From contig NC_030817.1 of NCBI RefSeq assembly GCF_001704415.2, positions 53,677,550 to 53,741,549 of the forward strand: a stretch of 64,000 nt of DNA, read 5' to 3'. The notes under the pieces are model-generated. The model made no database searches, was not told where the DNA came from, and saw only the letters and a list, made by a program, of their open reading frames with translations. The stretch is from Capra hircus (lineage: Eukaryota > Chordata > Mammalia > Artiodactyla > Bovidae). Shown piece by piece: positions 33,841 through 44,185 of this stretch. Made by a program: the position numbers and the translations under genes. Every line of letters starts with the position of its first letter. Position 1 is the first letter of the stretch.

Positions 33841-35728
33841 TATCAAGACCATCCTCATGGAAAAGAAATGCAAAAAAGCAAAATGACTGTCTGGGAAGGC
33901 CTTACAAATAGCTGTGAAAAGAAGGGAAGCGAAAAGCAAAGGAGAAAAGGAAAGATATAAGCATCTGAATGCAGAGTTCCAAAGAATAGCAACGAGAGAT
34001 AAAGCCTTCCTCAGAGATCAATGCAAAGAAACAGAGGAAAATAACAGAATGGGAAAGACTAGAGATCTCTTCAAGAAAATTAGAGATACCAAGGAAATAT
34101 TTCATGCAAAGATGGGCTCGATAAAGGACAGAAATGGTATGGACCTAACAGAAGCAGAAGATATTAAGAAGAGGTGGCAAGAATACACAGAAGAACTGTA
34201 CACGAAAGATCTTCATGACCCAGATAATGATGATTGTGTGATCACTCACCTAGAGCCAGACTTCCTGGAATGTGAAGTCAAGTGGGTCTTAGAAAGCAAC
34301 ACTATGAACAAAGCTAGTGGAGGTGTGGAATTCCAGTTGAGTTATTTCAAATGCTGTAAAAGTGCTGTACTTAATATGCCAGCAAATTTGGAAAACTCAG
34401 CAGTGGCCACAGGACTGGCAAAGGTCAGTTTTCATTTCAATCTCAAAGAAAGGCAATGACAAAGAATGCTCAAACTACCGCACAATTGCACTCATCTCAC
34501 ATGCTCGTAAAATAATGCTCAAAATTCTCCAAGCCAGGCTTCAGCAGTACGTGAATCATGAACTTCCAGATGTTCAAGCTGGTTTCAGAAAAGGCAGAGG
34601 AACCAGATTTCAAATTGCCAACATCTTCTGGATCATGGAAAAAGCAAGAGAGTTCCAGAAAAACATCTATTTCTGCTTTATTGACTATGCCAAAGCCTTT
34701 GTGTGGATCACAATAAACTGTGGAAAATTCTGAAAGAGATGGGAATACCAGACCACCTGACCTGCCTCTTGAGAAACCTGTATGCAGGTCAGGAAGCAAT
34801 AGTTAGGACTGGACATGGAACAACAGACTGGTTCCAAAAAGGAAAAGGAGTATATCAAGGCTATATATTGTCACCTTGCTTATTTAACTTATATGCAGAG
34901 TACATCATGAGAAATGCTGGGCTGGAAGAAGCACAAGCTGGAATCAAGATTGCCGGGAGAAATATCAATAACCTCAGATATGCAGATGACACCACCCTTA
35001 TGGCAGAAAGTAAAGAGGAACTAAAAAGCCTCTTGATGAAAGTGAAACAGGAGAGTGAAAAAGTTGGCTTAAAGCTCAACATTCAGAAAACTAAGATCAT
35101 GGCATCTGGTCCCATCACTTCATGGGAAATAGATGAGGAAACAGTGGAAACAGTGGCTGACTTTATCTTTTTGGGGCTCCAAAATCACTGCAGATGGTGA
35201 TTGCAGCCATGAAATTAAAAGATGCTTACTCCTTGGAAGGAAAGTTATGACCAACCTAGATGGCATATTCAAAAGCAGAGACACTACTTTGCCAACAAAG
35301 GTCCGTCTAGTTAAGGCTATGGTTTTTCCAGTGGTCCTGTATGGATGTGAGAGTTGGACTGCGAAGAAAGCTGAGCGCTAAAGAACTGATGCTTTTGAAC
35401 TGTCCCTTGCACTGCAAGGAGATCCAACCATTCCATTCTAAAGGAGATCAGTCCTGGGTGTTCATTGGAAAGACTGATGCTAAAGCTGAAACTCCAGTAT
35501 TTGGTCACCTCATGCGAAGAGTTGACTCATTGGAAAAGACTCTGATGCTGGGAGGGATTGGGGGCAGGTGAGAAGGGGACGACAGAGGATGAGATGGCTG
35601 GATGGCATCATCGACTTGATGGATGTGAGTCTGAGTGAACTCGGAGTTGGTGATGGACAGGGAGGCCTGGCGTGCTGCAGTTCATGGGGTTGCAAAGAGT
35701 TGGACATGACTGAGCGACTGAACTGAAC
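33841..35728 (+). mobile_element. BovB (RTE-clade) LINE, 5'-truncated 1.9-kb copy
   Basis: The longest transposon copy in the window. It enters at 'atcaagaccatcctcatgga', upstream of the reverse-transcriptase domain, and runs to the canonical 3' end 'gactgagcgactgaactgaa'. The 5' part with the endonuclease is absent. The interior spans the linker, the reverse transcriptase and the C-terminal region, broken by several indels. The left boundary relies on remembered consensus and I found no convincing TSD. Confidence 0.95.
33914..35571 (+). pseudogene. BovB ORF2 reverse-transcriptase remnant
   Basis: Coding remnant of an RTE-type reverse transcriptase, which would copy BovB RNA at a nicked target. 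Five overlapping frames cover it (33914-34459, 34362-34733, 34703-35200, 35133-35381, 35341-35571), so at least four frameshifts have occurred. The YADD catalytic box is intact at 34979-34990, in 'LRYADDTTLMAE'. In the motif-A region near 34700 a small deletion shifts frame and removes the catalytic aspartate. Near 35400 a piece is missing relative to the nested copy at 30869. No endonuclease domain is present. It is non-functional. Confidence 0.93.
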
Positions 35729-36106
35729 GGAGCTTTGGATCCTGATTTTCTTTCCAGGCCTCCCAGTATCACAGCCTAGTTCTTTTCCTTGCCTCATAAT
35801 CTTCTTGAATCCCAATCTTACCATCAACATTTTAGATTTTCTGACTGTCAGAGGGTTTAAACACAGGAAACCTGGCATTGATTTTGGGAAATTGGGTCTA
35901 TTTTCATAACAGTTCTTCATTATGGGGAAAGATAAGTCTGCACAAGAAAAGTGTGAATTCTGAAATCTTTTAAAGAGAAGTTCTGGTGTTTTCCAGCAAG
36001 AAAACAGAGGAGCTCTGTTAACTGCTAAAAAGAATTTCCTGGGATACTTTAGTTAAGGTATAACTGATTTGTCAATATTCTAAATAACAGCTGATCTTAT
36101 ACTTCA
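35729..36106. other. Single-copy DNA
   Basis: Nothing recognised. Confidence 0.45.
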
Positions 36107-36273
36107 GTAAATCTAGGAATCATCACTCAAGGAGTCTGTAAAAATGCGCATTCCTAGATCTCCCGTCCCTTTCCCTCAGGATCCTTATTCAAAAGTTTTG
36201 GGTGTAATTCAGGACTTTTGGACTTTCCCTCCCCATGATTCTTTCTTGGATGGAATTTTGAGAAACATTGCTT
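36107..36273. repeat. MER5A-like hAT fragment, highly diverged
   Basis: Phrases such as 'ggaatcatcactcaaggagt', 'tgcgcattcctagatctccc' and the end 'ggaattttgagaaacattgc' follow the MER5 layout, including the terminal 'tttgagaa'. Similarity is weak, so it may belong to another MER5/Charlie relative. Confidence 0.5.
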
Positions 36274-36373
36274 TATGTATTCAGTGAACAACATCTATGT
36301 ATTAATCACAAGTTTTATTTTCGTACACACTGTTATTGTTAGGAAAATATTTGCTGTCTTTAAAAAGTTTAGT

Positions 36374-36574
36374 GGGCTTCCCTGGCGGCTCAGCGGTCAA
36401 GAATTTGCCTGCCAATGTGGGAGATGCAGGTTCAATTCCTGAGTCAGGAAGGTTTCCTGGAGAAGGAAATGGCAACCTACTCCAGTATTCTTGCCTTGGG
36501 AAATCCCATGGACAGAGAAGCCTGGTGGGATCACAAGAATTGGACACAACTTAGCGACTACAACAATAACAATG
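36374..36574 (+). mobile_element. Bov-tA SINE, full length, with perfect TSD
   Basis: The head 'gggcttccctggcggctcag' carries the A box, and 'gcaggttcaattcctgagtc' is the B-box region. The tail is 'ggagaaggaaatggcaacct', 'gggaaatcccatggacagag', 'acaacttagcgactacaaca'. An 11-bp perfect direct repeat, 'aaaagtttagt', flanks it at 36363-36373 and 36575-36585. An internal stretch before 'gatcacaagaattgg' is shorter than usual. Confidence 0.97.
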
Positions 36575-36780
36575 AAAAGTTTAGTATGTTCCTCATGATT
36601 TCATTTGCACCATTAATTTTTTGAGTAAATTATTTCTATAAAACATAGACATAAAAATTAATGTAGCTTGATCCAGACTGAATACTGCAAATTGTTCTAA
36701 GAATGGATGAAATGGAAATTAATAAGATTTCTGTAAATGATTGTTATTTTGCTAACTAATATTCTATGGTGGTGAGTTTT

Positions 36781-36850
36781 ATATATATATCATATATTCA
36801 AACAGTGAATATATATTCAAATATTTGAATATATATATGTATTCAAATTC
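36781..36850. repeat. AT-rich tract with perfect 28-bp palindrome
   Basis: Positions 36809-36836 read identically on both strands, centred on 'aaatattt'. Neighbouring 'atattcaaa' words are repeated at 36794, 36814 and 36841. There is no coding potential. Confidence 0.92.
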
Positions 36851-37099
36851 TGAACTGTTGGAGATTAATTTCAAGACTATTTTTATGCTATCTAAGAGAG
36901 GGAAAATACAGTTTATGGTCACCTAATTAATAACCCTTTTGGGCCAAATGGGTATGAACTAGACCTGTCCAGGTAAATGTTTCAGGGTATTTGTTGGAAA
37001 ATTTACACAGTGTCTCCTTTACCAGGAGTATGACAGAGCAAAAACCTGCCCCACAATTTTAGGCATGTAAAGATGGAAATCTAAATAACACCAATAACA

Positions 37100-37220
37100 A
37101 TAATAGCTAATATTAATCAAACCCTTTCTACGTGTTGAATGCTTTACATTCATTGGTCCATACGGTCTTCCCAGCTACCCTACTTGAGCATCCCATTTCC
37201 CAGGTTGGCATCCTTCTGTT
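37100..37220 (-). repeat. MIR SINE fragment
   Basis: Reverse MIR: 'tttctacgtgttgaatgctt', 'tacattcattggtccatacg', 'gcatcccatttcccaggttg'. Diverged. Confidence 0.65.
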
Positions 37221-37659
37221 ATAGTAGGATAAAGGAATGGCTCTATTCTGATGTGAGGGCTTTGCGGGCTGAGGGCATCTCAAAGCACTAGTGATCCAAG
37301 CAGAGAAGAAAGTCAGTGGGAGAACTGAACATGGAACAAGGCAGAGGAATGCAGAGACCAGGAGGGCCGGGAGACGTGCCGGCAGAGGCTCTGAGGGGAA
37401 CGTCTTCTAAGCTCTTCCGGCTGGGTGTGCTTTTCCTGCCCATGGCGGGCATCCCTCTCCACACCCTGTCCACGTGTTCAACTGTTCACCCCCTTCAGCC
37501 TGGCTGTCCTGTCTCCACGACTTATGGCAAATAACATCAGCAGCGATTTGCAGTTGCGTGAAGATAAATGGTGGGAATAAGAAGTGGGGAGAGTAGGAAA
37601 TGGATCATCATTATGATTATTATTTTTATTTAATTAGGTTTTGCTATTCTAACAATAAA
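37221..37659. other. Single-copy DNA
   Basis: Nothing recognised. Overlapping frames of 61 and 72 codons on opposite strands (37288-37534) have no domain. The 37340-37460 part is moderately GC-rich. Confidence 0.4.
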
Positions 37660-37905
37660 TAACAATAATGAGAATGATAATAATGCTGATAAACCAACAC
37701 TTAGGAAGCCAGGCACTCTGCCAAGCATTTAAAATATGCAATCTTATTTAACCCTCTGCTATTCTGCTCAGTGTTATCAGTAATCTGCTTCCCAGATGGG
37801 GACACTGGGGCATGAAGAAGTCAGTACCTTGGCCGCAATCACTGGCTGGGAGAGGGTTTTTTGGGACTCAACTCTCAAAGTCTGACTGTGGATTCTGACT
37901 GCAGA
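37660..37905 (-). repeat. MIR SINE
   Basis: Reverse MIR: 'gaagccaggcactctgccaa', 'gcatttaaaatatgcaatct', 'tatttaaccctctgctattc', 'gatggggacactggggcatg', 'aagaagtcagtaccttggcc'. Long, well-ordered match. Confidence 0.88.
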
Positions 37906-37929
37906 GCTGGCATCCATGATCACTAGGTG

Positions 37930-38097
37930 CTGAGTTTTCATAGATGTCACTTCCTTGCATCCTCACAGTGACAGGCAGAGCTGGGTGTTGCTATCCCCTG
38001 TTACAGATGAGGAAACTGAGGCTCAGAAGCAATAATCTACCCCAGGAGAAGGGCAGAGCTGAAGTTCAAAATAGGATCCCAAGCCACTCATCTGGTG
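37930..38097 (-). repeat. MIR SINE
   Basis: Reverse MIR next to the previous one: 'cttgcatcctcacagtgaca', 'gctatcccctgttacagatg', 'aggaaactgaggctcagaag', 'gggcagagctgaagttcaaa'. The core is very well preserved. Confidence 0.9.
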
Positions 38098-39384
38098 TCA
38101 CCTAGACCATCCTGAGAAACACATTCTTAAATAAGAATGGGACTCTCTCTCTTGAGTCTAGGACTCTATGTCCAGGTAGGAGATGGTGAGAGTCTAGGAA
38201 GAAGAAAGGATGGGCAGAGAGTGTTAAAAGATAGGCAAGCTGAAATACGCAGTACATCTCCTGTGGCTCCTCAGCAGAGTGGGTGGGTACCACCAAGGAG
38301 TTGGAGAAGGGTCACTGGAATTAAGTAGAGGTTCTCTGACTTGCTAAAAAAAAAACTGGGGAGACAGACAATGGCTCAGGTTGGGAGAAAATAAGAGAGT
38401 GAGGTAGACATAAAGGAAGAACCTCAGGCAAAGAGAGAAACCTCTCAGAACAGCATAAACATAACCCAAATTTCAGGCATCAACAAAACCCCACTGACGG
38501 TCAGGGACCTCCATTCCTCTGCCTCTCCGTTCCCCACGGCACAGCTGGAAGCTCTGATTTCGTATCTCCTTTTACTTCTGGAAGATGCACATTGACAAAT
38601 ACAGTATGTAAAATGCAAGGACATGTGAAAAGAAAGTGTGGCAAGGGTTGTTTTCCATCTCCCAATAATAGCGTTTCAATTTGGTACCTAAATAAACAAT
38701 CTATTTTAGTGGCTCCCCTTTGATACCTCGAATGTTCCCTTCTGTTATTTCTGGCAGTTCCCAATCCTGTGATGTGATTAGAGAGGATGATTACACTTAC
38801 ATAACAGCATCAAATTAATTTGCCGCCGAGAACAACAGGGGCAGGAAATCATTGGAGTTCTCAAATCGCTCTCCCCACCCCCACCCGCCTCCAGTTTATT
38901 TAAGTGACATCAAGGGATTAGAGCGAAGTCGGTCAGTAGAGCACTGTTGGGAAAACAACCAAAACATCGATGCTGACCTTGTAAACGAAAGAGGAACAGA
39001 GCAAATAATGAAAAGTGCTGGTCCCAGGCCTGGCACCAGGGCCATCGGATGAATCAGCCTTCCAAACACACATTTCCGTCTGTGGGTGAAAGAAACAAAC
39101 TGTACCTTTCGGTGAAGATCATTTTCTCGGGCTACGTCCTGCCAACCAAGGACTGTCAAAACCGAAGATATCTGATACTGTGTTTATATTTTTTCTTTTC
39201 TTTTGGCCCCTTTTCAAGAAAAAAAAATGAGGATGACTTGAATTTTTTACCCCGTGAGCTCTGATTGAAACAAAACACAACAAAAAGAGAGGGGGGAGGG
39301 GGAAGCAGAGGCAAACAGTATTGTCTCCGCTTTTCTAAAAGAGAGGCAGTAACAGCTCAGAGCACTGTAGTCCACGATCTCCAA
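38098..39384. other. Single-copy block with CpG-retaining patch
   Basis: No interspersed repeat is recognised. The patch at 38815-39255 is listed separately. A G-rich run lies at 39288-39303. Confidence 0.45.
38815..39255. promoter_or_regulatory. Candidate conserved noncoding element, CpG-retaining
   Basis: About sixteen CpGs lie in 440 bases of single-copy DNA ('ttgccgccgagaac', 'gagcgaagtcggtc', 'catcgatg', 'aaacgaaag', 'ctcgggctacgtcc', 'aaccgaagat'). AT-rich motifs such as 'caaattaatttg' are interspersed, with no repeat signature. The small frames across it lack any family resemblance. The combination is typical of constrained noncoding DNA, but conservation has not been tested. Confidence 0.33.
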
Positions 39385-39515
39385 CAAGGCCAGAGGTTTA
39401 CAGCAGAGGGTAAACAGATGCCCGGCTTGTAGATTTCAGTTTTCACACTAACCCTTTGGCAGTTGTTTAAAGTCTCTGAGCCTCATCTTGTCTTACCTAG
39501 GAAAGCATCTCTATT
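39385..39515 (+). repeat. MIR SINE fragment
   Basis: Forward MIR: 'cagttttcacactaaccctt', 'tggcagttgtttaaagtctc', 'tgagcctcatcttgtcttac'. Partial copy. Confidence 0.6.
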
Positions 39516-39529
39516 ACAGAGTTGGTGTT

Positions 39530-39690
39530 CACCCATCCGTTCAGGCCGCTCCTCTGTCCATTCAACAAATACTGATTGAACACCAATTTCGACTCAAGAA
39601 CTGTAGTGACCAGTGGGAATACCATTTGACATTGTCTCAGCCCTAGGAGCTCATGTACTGACAAAGTGCGGCAATAAAGAGTTGCTGTGC
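39530..39690 (-). repeat. L2 LINE 3' fragment
   Basis: Reverse L2: 'tccattcaacaaatactgat', 'tgaacaccaatttcgactca', 'tgtctcagccctaggagctc', 'atgtactgacaaagtg'. Confidence 0.7.
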
Positions 39691-39699
39691 ACTGTGTGG

Positions 39700-39900
39700 G
39701 CAGCCCCCCATCTCATTACCCTTCACCCACGATTGTTTTTAGATCTCATGACCACCCTACCAGGGGAGGGGTCACCATCCTTATTTAATGAAGGAGGAAA
39801 GGGAGCCTGGATACTTTAAGTAACCCTATGCCAAGTCATACTGGCAAGTGACTAGATTGGAATTCAAACCTGGATTTTCTGAATTTAAAGCTCTTCTAGG
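39700..39900 (-). repeat. MIR SINE
   Basis: Reverse MIR: 'atctcatgaccaccctacca', 'ccatccttatttaatgaagg', 'agtaaccctatgccaagtca', 'attggaattcaaacctggat'. Confidence 0.82.
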
Positions 39901-40079
39901 TTCCTTTATACTCTTTTGGAATCTGATAAACTCTAAAGCATTCTGCACATACAAAGAATTATTTTAACTGTGTTTATGCAAGATGTTCATGTCCTAGGCA
40001 GACACCACAAATGTAAAAATTTTGGTTGCTTTATTCCAGCAAATCTAGCTCTTCCTTGTTTTAAGGCAAATCATTTCTA

Positions 40080-40192
40080 TGGTCTCATTTAATCCGTGTC
40101 ACAGTGTTATTATTCCCATTACATGGATGAGGAGACCAAGGTTACACAATCTGCCAAAATTGGACCTAAAGCTGTCCTAGAACAGGAACACT
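40080..40192 (-). repeat. MIR SINE fragment
   Basis: Reverse MIR: 'tggtctcatttaatccgtgt', 'ttattattcccattacatgg', 'atgaggagaccaaggttaca', 'caatctgcc'. Confidence 0.75.
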
Positions 40193-41009
40193 GGTCAAGG
40201 GCTACTCCCTTGCCATCCCCTACCTACCATCACCAACCTCCTTTCATTGAGAATGTACAGGTGGAGGTTGACGTTTCCAGTTTGGGCTTCAGTAGATTTC
40301 TGAATGCTGTCTGTGTCAGTCTTTTGGGTTTCCATGGCATCCCTGTTTAGGTAGAAATCCACATATGAACTACAACATGGTGTATATTTTTATACTTGTC
40401 CACTTTGAATATCATTTGCTGCTTTTTCCACCTTGTAAAAATTTGCAACATTTCCTTCATCCATTATTAACATCATCACCATTCATTAACATGGAGATTT
40501 CATCATGTGTTCTTTCACTTAGCTCTTTTTTAAGACTACTCTTAACATCAGTATACGGGAGTTCGAAAGTTGGTGCTATTCCAATTAGATCATTCTAACC
40601 TTGTGGTTCCTGTATATAAGCAATCATACACTACCAACAAAGAGACTTGTGCTAATTTCAACTTTAGCACAGAATCCATTGTATAACTTGATCCTCCTTG
40701 TTCATACCTCTCTTCTAACGAATTCATAATATGGTTGTCGGAAAGATTTTTGTACCGTTTTACCCTCTGTGGCTGAGTTCATTGCTAGTCCTTTTGCCGA
40801 AGTGCTTGCCACTGCACTTCTACAACCCTTCCCCATTCTCCAAGATCAGTTCACTCCCATGTCTTTGAAGACACACTTCTACAATTACCCTGCCAGCACC
40901 AGCATCCCCCTACTCTGATTGTCAGTTTACTGGGCAGGTTCCTTAGCGGAGACCGAGTCCGAATCTCTTCTTATATAGATGAGGAGACTGGAGTCAGAGA
41001 CATCAAATG
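40193..41009. other. Single-copy DNA
   Basis: Nothing recognised over about 800 bases. It may include old unrecognised repeat sequence around 40370-40520. Confidence 0.4.
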
Positions 41010-41163
41010 ATTTTCTGCTTGGCTTGTGGCAGGTGGGATCTTCTAGTTGCGGTAGGTGAACTCTTAGTTGTAGCATGTGGGATCCAGTTCCCTGATCAGG
41101 ATTAAACCCAGCCCCCTTGCATTGAGAATGCGGAGTCTTAGCCACTGGACCAGCAGGGAAGTC
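41010..41163 (-). mobile_element. CHR-2-type SINE
   Basis: Plus strand: 'cttggcttgtggcaggtggg', 'tagttgtagcatgtgggatc', 'cagttccctgatcaggatta', 'cccccttgcattgagaatgc', 'ttagccactggaccagcagg', 'gaagtcc'. It is bounded at the right by the SINE head; no clear TSD. Confidence 0.92.
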
Positions 41164-41536
41164 CACCAACTTCCTGATTCTTGAGGAATCAGTTTCACTG
41201 TTTTCATCAGAACCCTCTGCTTCACGCCTGATGTTTGTGGAACTGTATGGTGTGTCCACAGTCTAGAATGGAGATCTGTCTCATTACCTCCATAAACCCA
41301 ATGAGCTTCTGGAAGGCAAAGGCTGAGTATGTCTTATCACCGAATTCTACAGCATCTTTCATTAAGTCCAAATACACAGTAGTCATACGAGACGTGGTCT
41401 GGGATAAATTACTATCTATGGATGGTGCATTTGTTATGGAAACTGTCTGCTACCCCGTCCCCTGCTGGCTCTATCTCTCGTTTCTCCCTGTTTCTCAAGC
41501 TCCCTCACCCATAGCATTCCCCACCTCCGCAACCGC
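41164..41536. other. Single-copy DNA
   Basis: Nothing recognised. A 110-codon plus frame (41235-41567) runs into the following L2 and has no domain. Confidence 0.4.
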
Positions 41537-41672
41537 ACATTCATTCATCTGCCCATTCACTTTGTAGGGGATCTTTGTTAAGTGCCTATTCTGCGCCAGG
41601 CACCATCCCAGGTGGGACACGCAGCAGCAAACAAAGCAAATTCTCCACCCTCTCGGAGCTCATCAGCCCTCC
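41537..41672 (-). repeat. L2 LINE 3' fragment
   Basis: Reverse L2: 'cacattcattcatctgccca', 'gttaagtgcctattctgcgc', 'caggcaccatcccaggtggg', 'caaacaaagcaaattctcca', 'ccctctcggagctcatcag'. Confidence 0.85.
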
Positions 41673-41804
41673 ATGTCCCCACCTTCTCCTCCTATGTGAT
41701 GGTCTCCAATGCGAGGGAACCCAGAGCTGAAGAGTTGCTCCAGAAGTGTTCATGTCATTATGGGTAATGATGGCAGGTATTGCAATTTTTATTTAAATAT
41801 CTGA

Positions 41805-42003
41805 AAAAATGCTCAAACGTGTCTGACTCTTTGTGACCCCATGGACTGTAACCCACCAGGCTCCTCTGTCCATGTAATTTCTCTGCCAAGAATACTGGAG
41901 TGGGCTGCCATTTCCTTCTCCAGGATCTTCCTGACCCAGGGATCAAACCCATGTCTCCTGCATTGCAGGTGGATTCTTTACCCATGAGCCATCAGGGAAG
42001 GCC
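41805..42003 (-). mobile_element. Bov-tA SINE
   Basis: Near full length on the minus strand: 'tgctcaaacgtgtctgactc', 'gtgaccccatggactgtaac', 'gaatactggagtgggctgcc', 'agggatcaaacccatgtctc', 'gagccatcagggaaggc'. The 75-codon minus frame here is the usual SINE translation. Confidence 0.95.
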
Positions 42004-42085
42004 CCCATCCCAAGTCCCCACTACAGAGTGCTAAGCTGAAAACTACTAGCCACTGTGGCAATTTTAAATTGTATTTATTAAAAAT

Positions 42086-42106
42086 TTTTTGTTGTTGTTG
42101 TTGTTA
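42086..42106. repeat. (GTT)n microsatellite
   Basis: Six near-pure gtt units after a T-run. It is short, and no SINE is attached that I can see. Confidence 0.9.
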
Positions 42107-43174
42107 GTTATTTACTTGATTAATTTGTCTAACTTTTACCCACAACTGCTTAGGTAAAGGTAAATAGAAGAATTCTGAAGCAAAAGTTTGAAAAGCTTAA
42201 AAAGAGCATACGTAGGGTAGAAATTCTGTAAATATACTTTAGGCTGTTCTTCACCAGATTTCAGAATTATATTTGATTGATCTCTCATATAACCCACTGA
42301 AATCTATCATTTTTAAAACATATTTTAATAAAAGAAAATTTGGTATTATATCCAGTTCAGTTTCAATTATCTGTATATGAGCGCTTATCAATAGTGACCA
42401 AAAATCTTTATTTCACTATTTAGAAATAAAAGAGACAAAGAATAAAAACAAACCAGATTTTCTTTTACCCAAAATGCAAAGTTTCCAAACATTACTTAGA
42501 AAAGTAGATCTATTTTTGTCAATATTTGATGTGATGATACGCACTTAAATTTCAAGCCACAATTTAAGATTCATTTGGTTTTCCAAGTAAGAATACTATT
42601 AGATGTCATTTTAATGTATGTTTTATAAATTGTCATTTCTTAATTAAAGTAAATTAAACCATGTGCATCACTTGTTAGATGGAATTCATTCCGAATTCAT
42701 TTTTATAACCATGAATATTAGCAAATATTGTGTTCAATTAATTTTGTAATAAAATCTTTAATACATACAGATCTAAAGTGACATATTTTAAAACATTAAA
42801 TTATTTAATTTTGCATTGCATGTGAAATGACCAGATGATTAAAATTTTCCAAACTAGTATATATTCTTAATGAATTCACAAGTTTAAAAGTGGCTAGAGA
42901 ATGCTGTTCTAAGCTTTTTATACCCATTTCTGCTTTTATCATCCATGCTCCTTCTCAAGATGAATGTCCTCCCCAGCACCATCTATCATCCTTTCTCTGT
43001 CCTGTACAGTCAACTTTTCCCTTTTACTTTCTTTTTTTCCTCAATCTACAGACATTATCAAGTTTCCCTGTTCTAAACAGCCAGCCAACCAACTGTAAGC
43101 AACATCAGGAAATCTCCTCCTTAGTCCTGTCTTCCCCTTGAGTTGCTAACTTACAAGACACACTTCAGGGAAGA
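42107..43174. other. AT-rich, repeat-free block
   Basis: About 1 kb of AT-rich sequence without recognisable transposons or gene features, ending in a pyrimidine-rich part (42930-43140). Confidence 0.4.
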
Positions 43175-43495
43175 ATACTTTTCTGCTCTCCCCTCTGCCT
43201 CAGGGCCTTTGCACTAGCTGTTTCCATCACTTGGAATGCTCTTCACCTAGTCTTTCATGTAGCTGTGTGAGTCCTGTAGCTCAGCTCTCAGCTCTTCCAC
43301 AAGCTGACCAACCTTGATAAAGTGTGCATTTAATCCCTCTCCACCACGTCACCCTCTTCTGATTCTCAGTATTTACACTGTCTGATGTTTATTTGTTTTG
43401 GAACAAAGCATTGCCTGCTCCTAGATATGAGTCCAGCATGAAAATGGTGTTTGGTACATAGAAAGTTCAGTAGCTATTTGTTGAATAAAGGAACA
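43175..43495 (+). repeat. L2 LINE 3' end, long copy
   Basis: Forward L2 with most 3' landmarks in order: 'gcctcagggcctttgcacta', 'tggaatgctcttcacctagt', 'ctcagctcttccacaagctg', 'tgtctgatgtttatttgttt', 'tgtttggtacatagaaagtt', 'cagtagctatttgttgaata'. Confidence 0.92.
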
Positions 43496-44019
43496 GATGG
43501 GCAAATGAAGATCTGTTTCAGTCTCCTTGCTTGCTTATTCCTTCACTCACCCCTTTCCATCCTCTTCTCATTTTTCACACTTCCCTTGGGTTACCACAGC
43601 CACCTTCATAATTCCAACACCTGTCTATACGGAGATGGAAAATACAGAGCACAGTATCTGCCCAGGGAAGACATTACCGGTGGATTTCAGTTCACTTTTT
43701 AAAACATGTCTAGTCCTAGGGTGCACGGTCCTCCAGGGAGGCTCTGCTAACTGATAGGAGTTGTTCTCCAGATGAAAACTACTTCTCTGATCTATATGCC
43801 AATGACTTCCCATGTCTATGTCTGCAGCACTGGAGTTTTCCAGCCCCCTTTCACACTGCCTCCTAGACACCTTCGTTTGTTCACCTCCATCGTCTAGCAC
43901 TGTGCCTGGGGAAAGGTAACCACTCAATACATGCTTTGTGTCATGATAAGCATGTATTCAGTGACACTGTCCACTCAGACAGTCCCTACGAGCTTGCCAG
44001 GTATGAAAGTGAGACTCAC
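43496..44019. other. Single-copy DNA
   Basis: Nothing recognised. Frames of 75-100 codons on both strands at 43451-43927 have no domains. Confidence 0.4.
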
Positions 44020-44185
44020 CTATTTGTCCTTCTCTGCTTTCAGACTTTCAGTGGCAATTTGCCAGGTCTGGAGCACAGTACCCGTTTGTAACAAGCTACA
44101 CATTTTGGCCAACAGTTCCACAATTTCACCCTTGAGTTCCTTCAAAACTCTTGGGCGGATGCCATCCGTTCCAGTGATTTATTCA
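44020..44185 (-). repeat. CR1/L3-type LINE reverse-transcriptase relic
   Basis: Translating the minus strand from about 44179 to 44053 gives about 40 residues without a stop that follow the CR1-clade reverse-transcriptase segment containing 'DGIRPRVLKEL', 'EIVELLAK' and 'QTGTV..TWQIA'. These resemble the pre-catalytic region of CR1/L3 elements. The frame closes at stops near 44020 and 44184. The catalytic Asp boxes are not included. It is far older than the ruminant elements. Confidence 0.75.

Noticed and set aside
33914..34459. 181-codon frame as a host gene
   Set aside because: It is BovB ORF2 reverse-transcriptase sequence in frame with further BovB pieces downstream.
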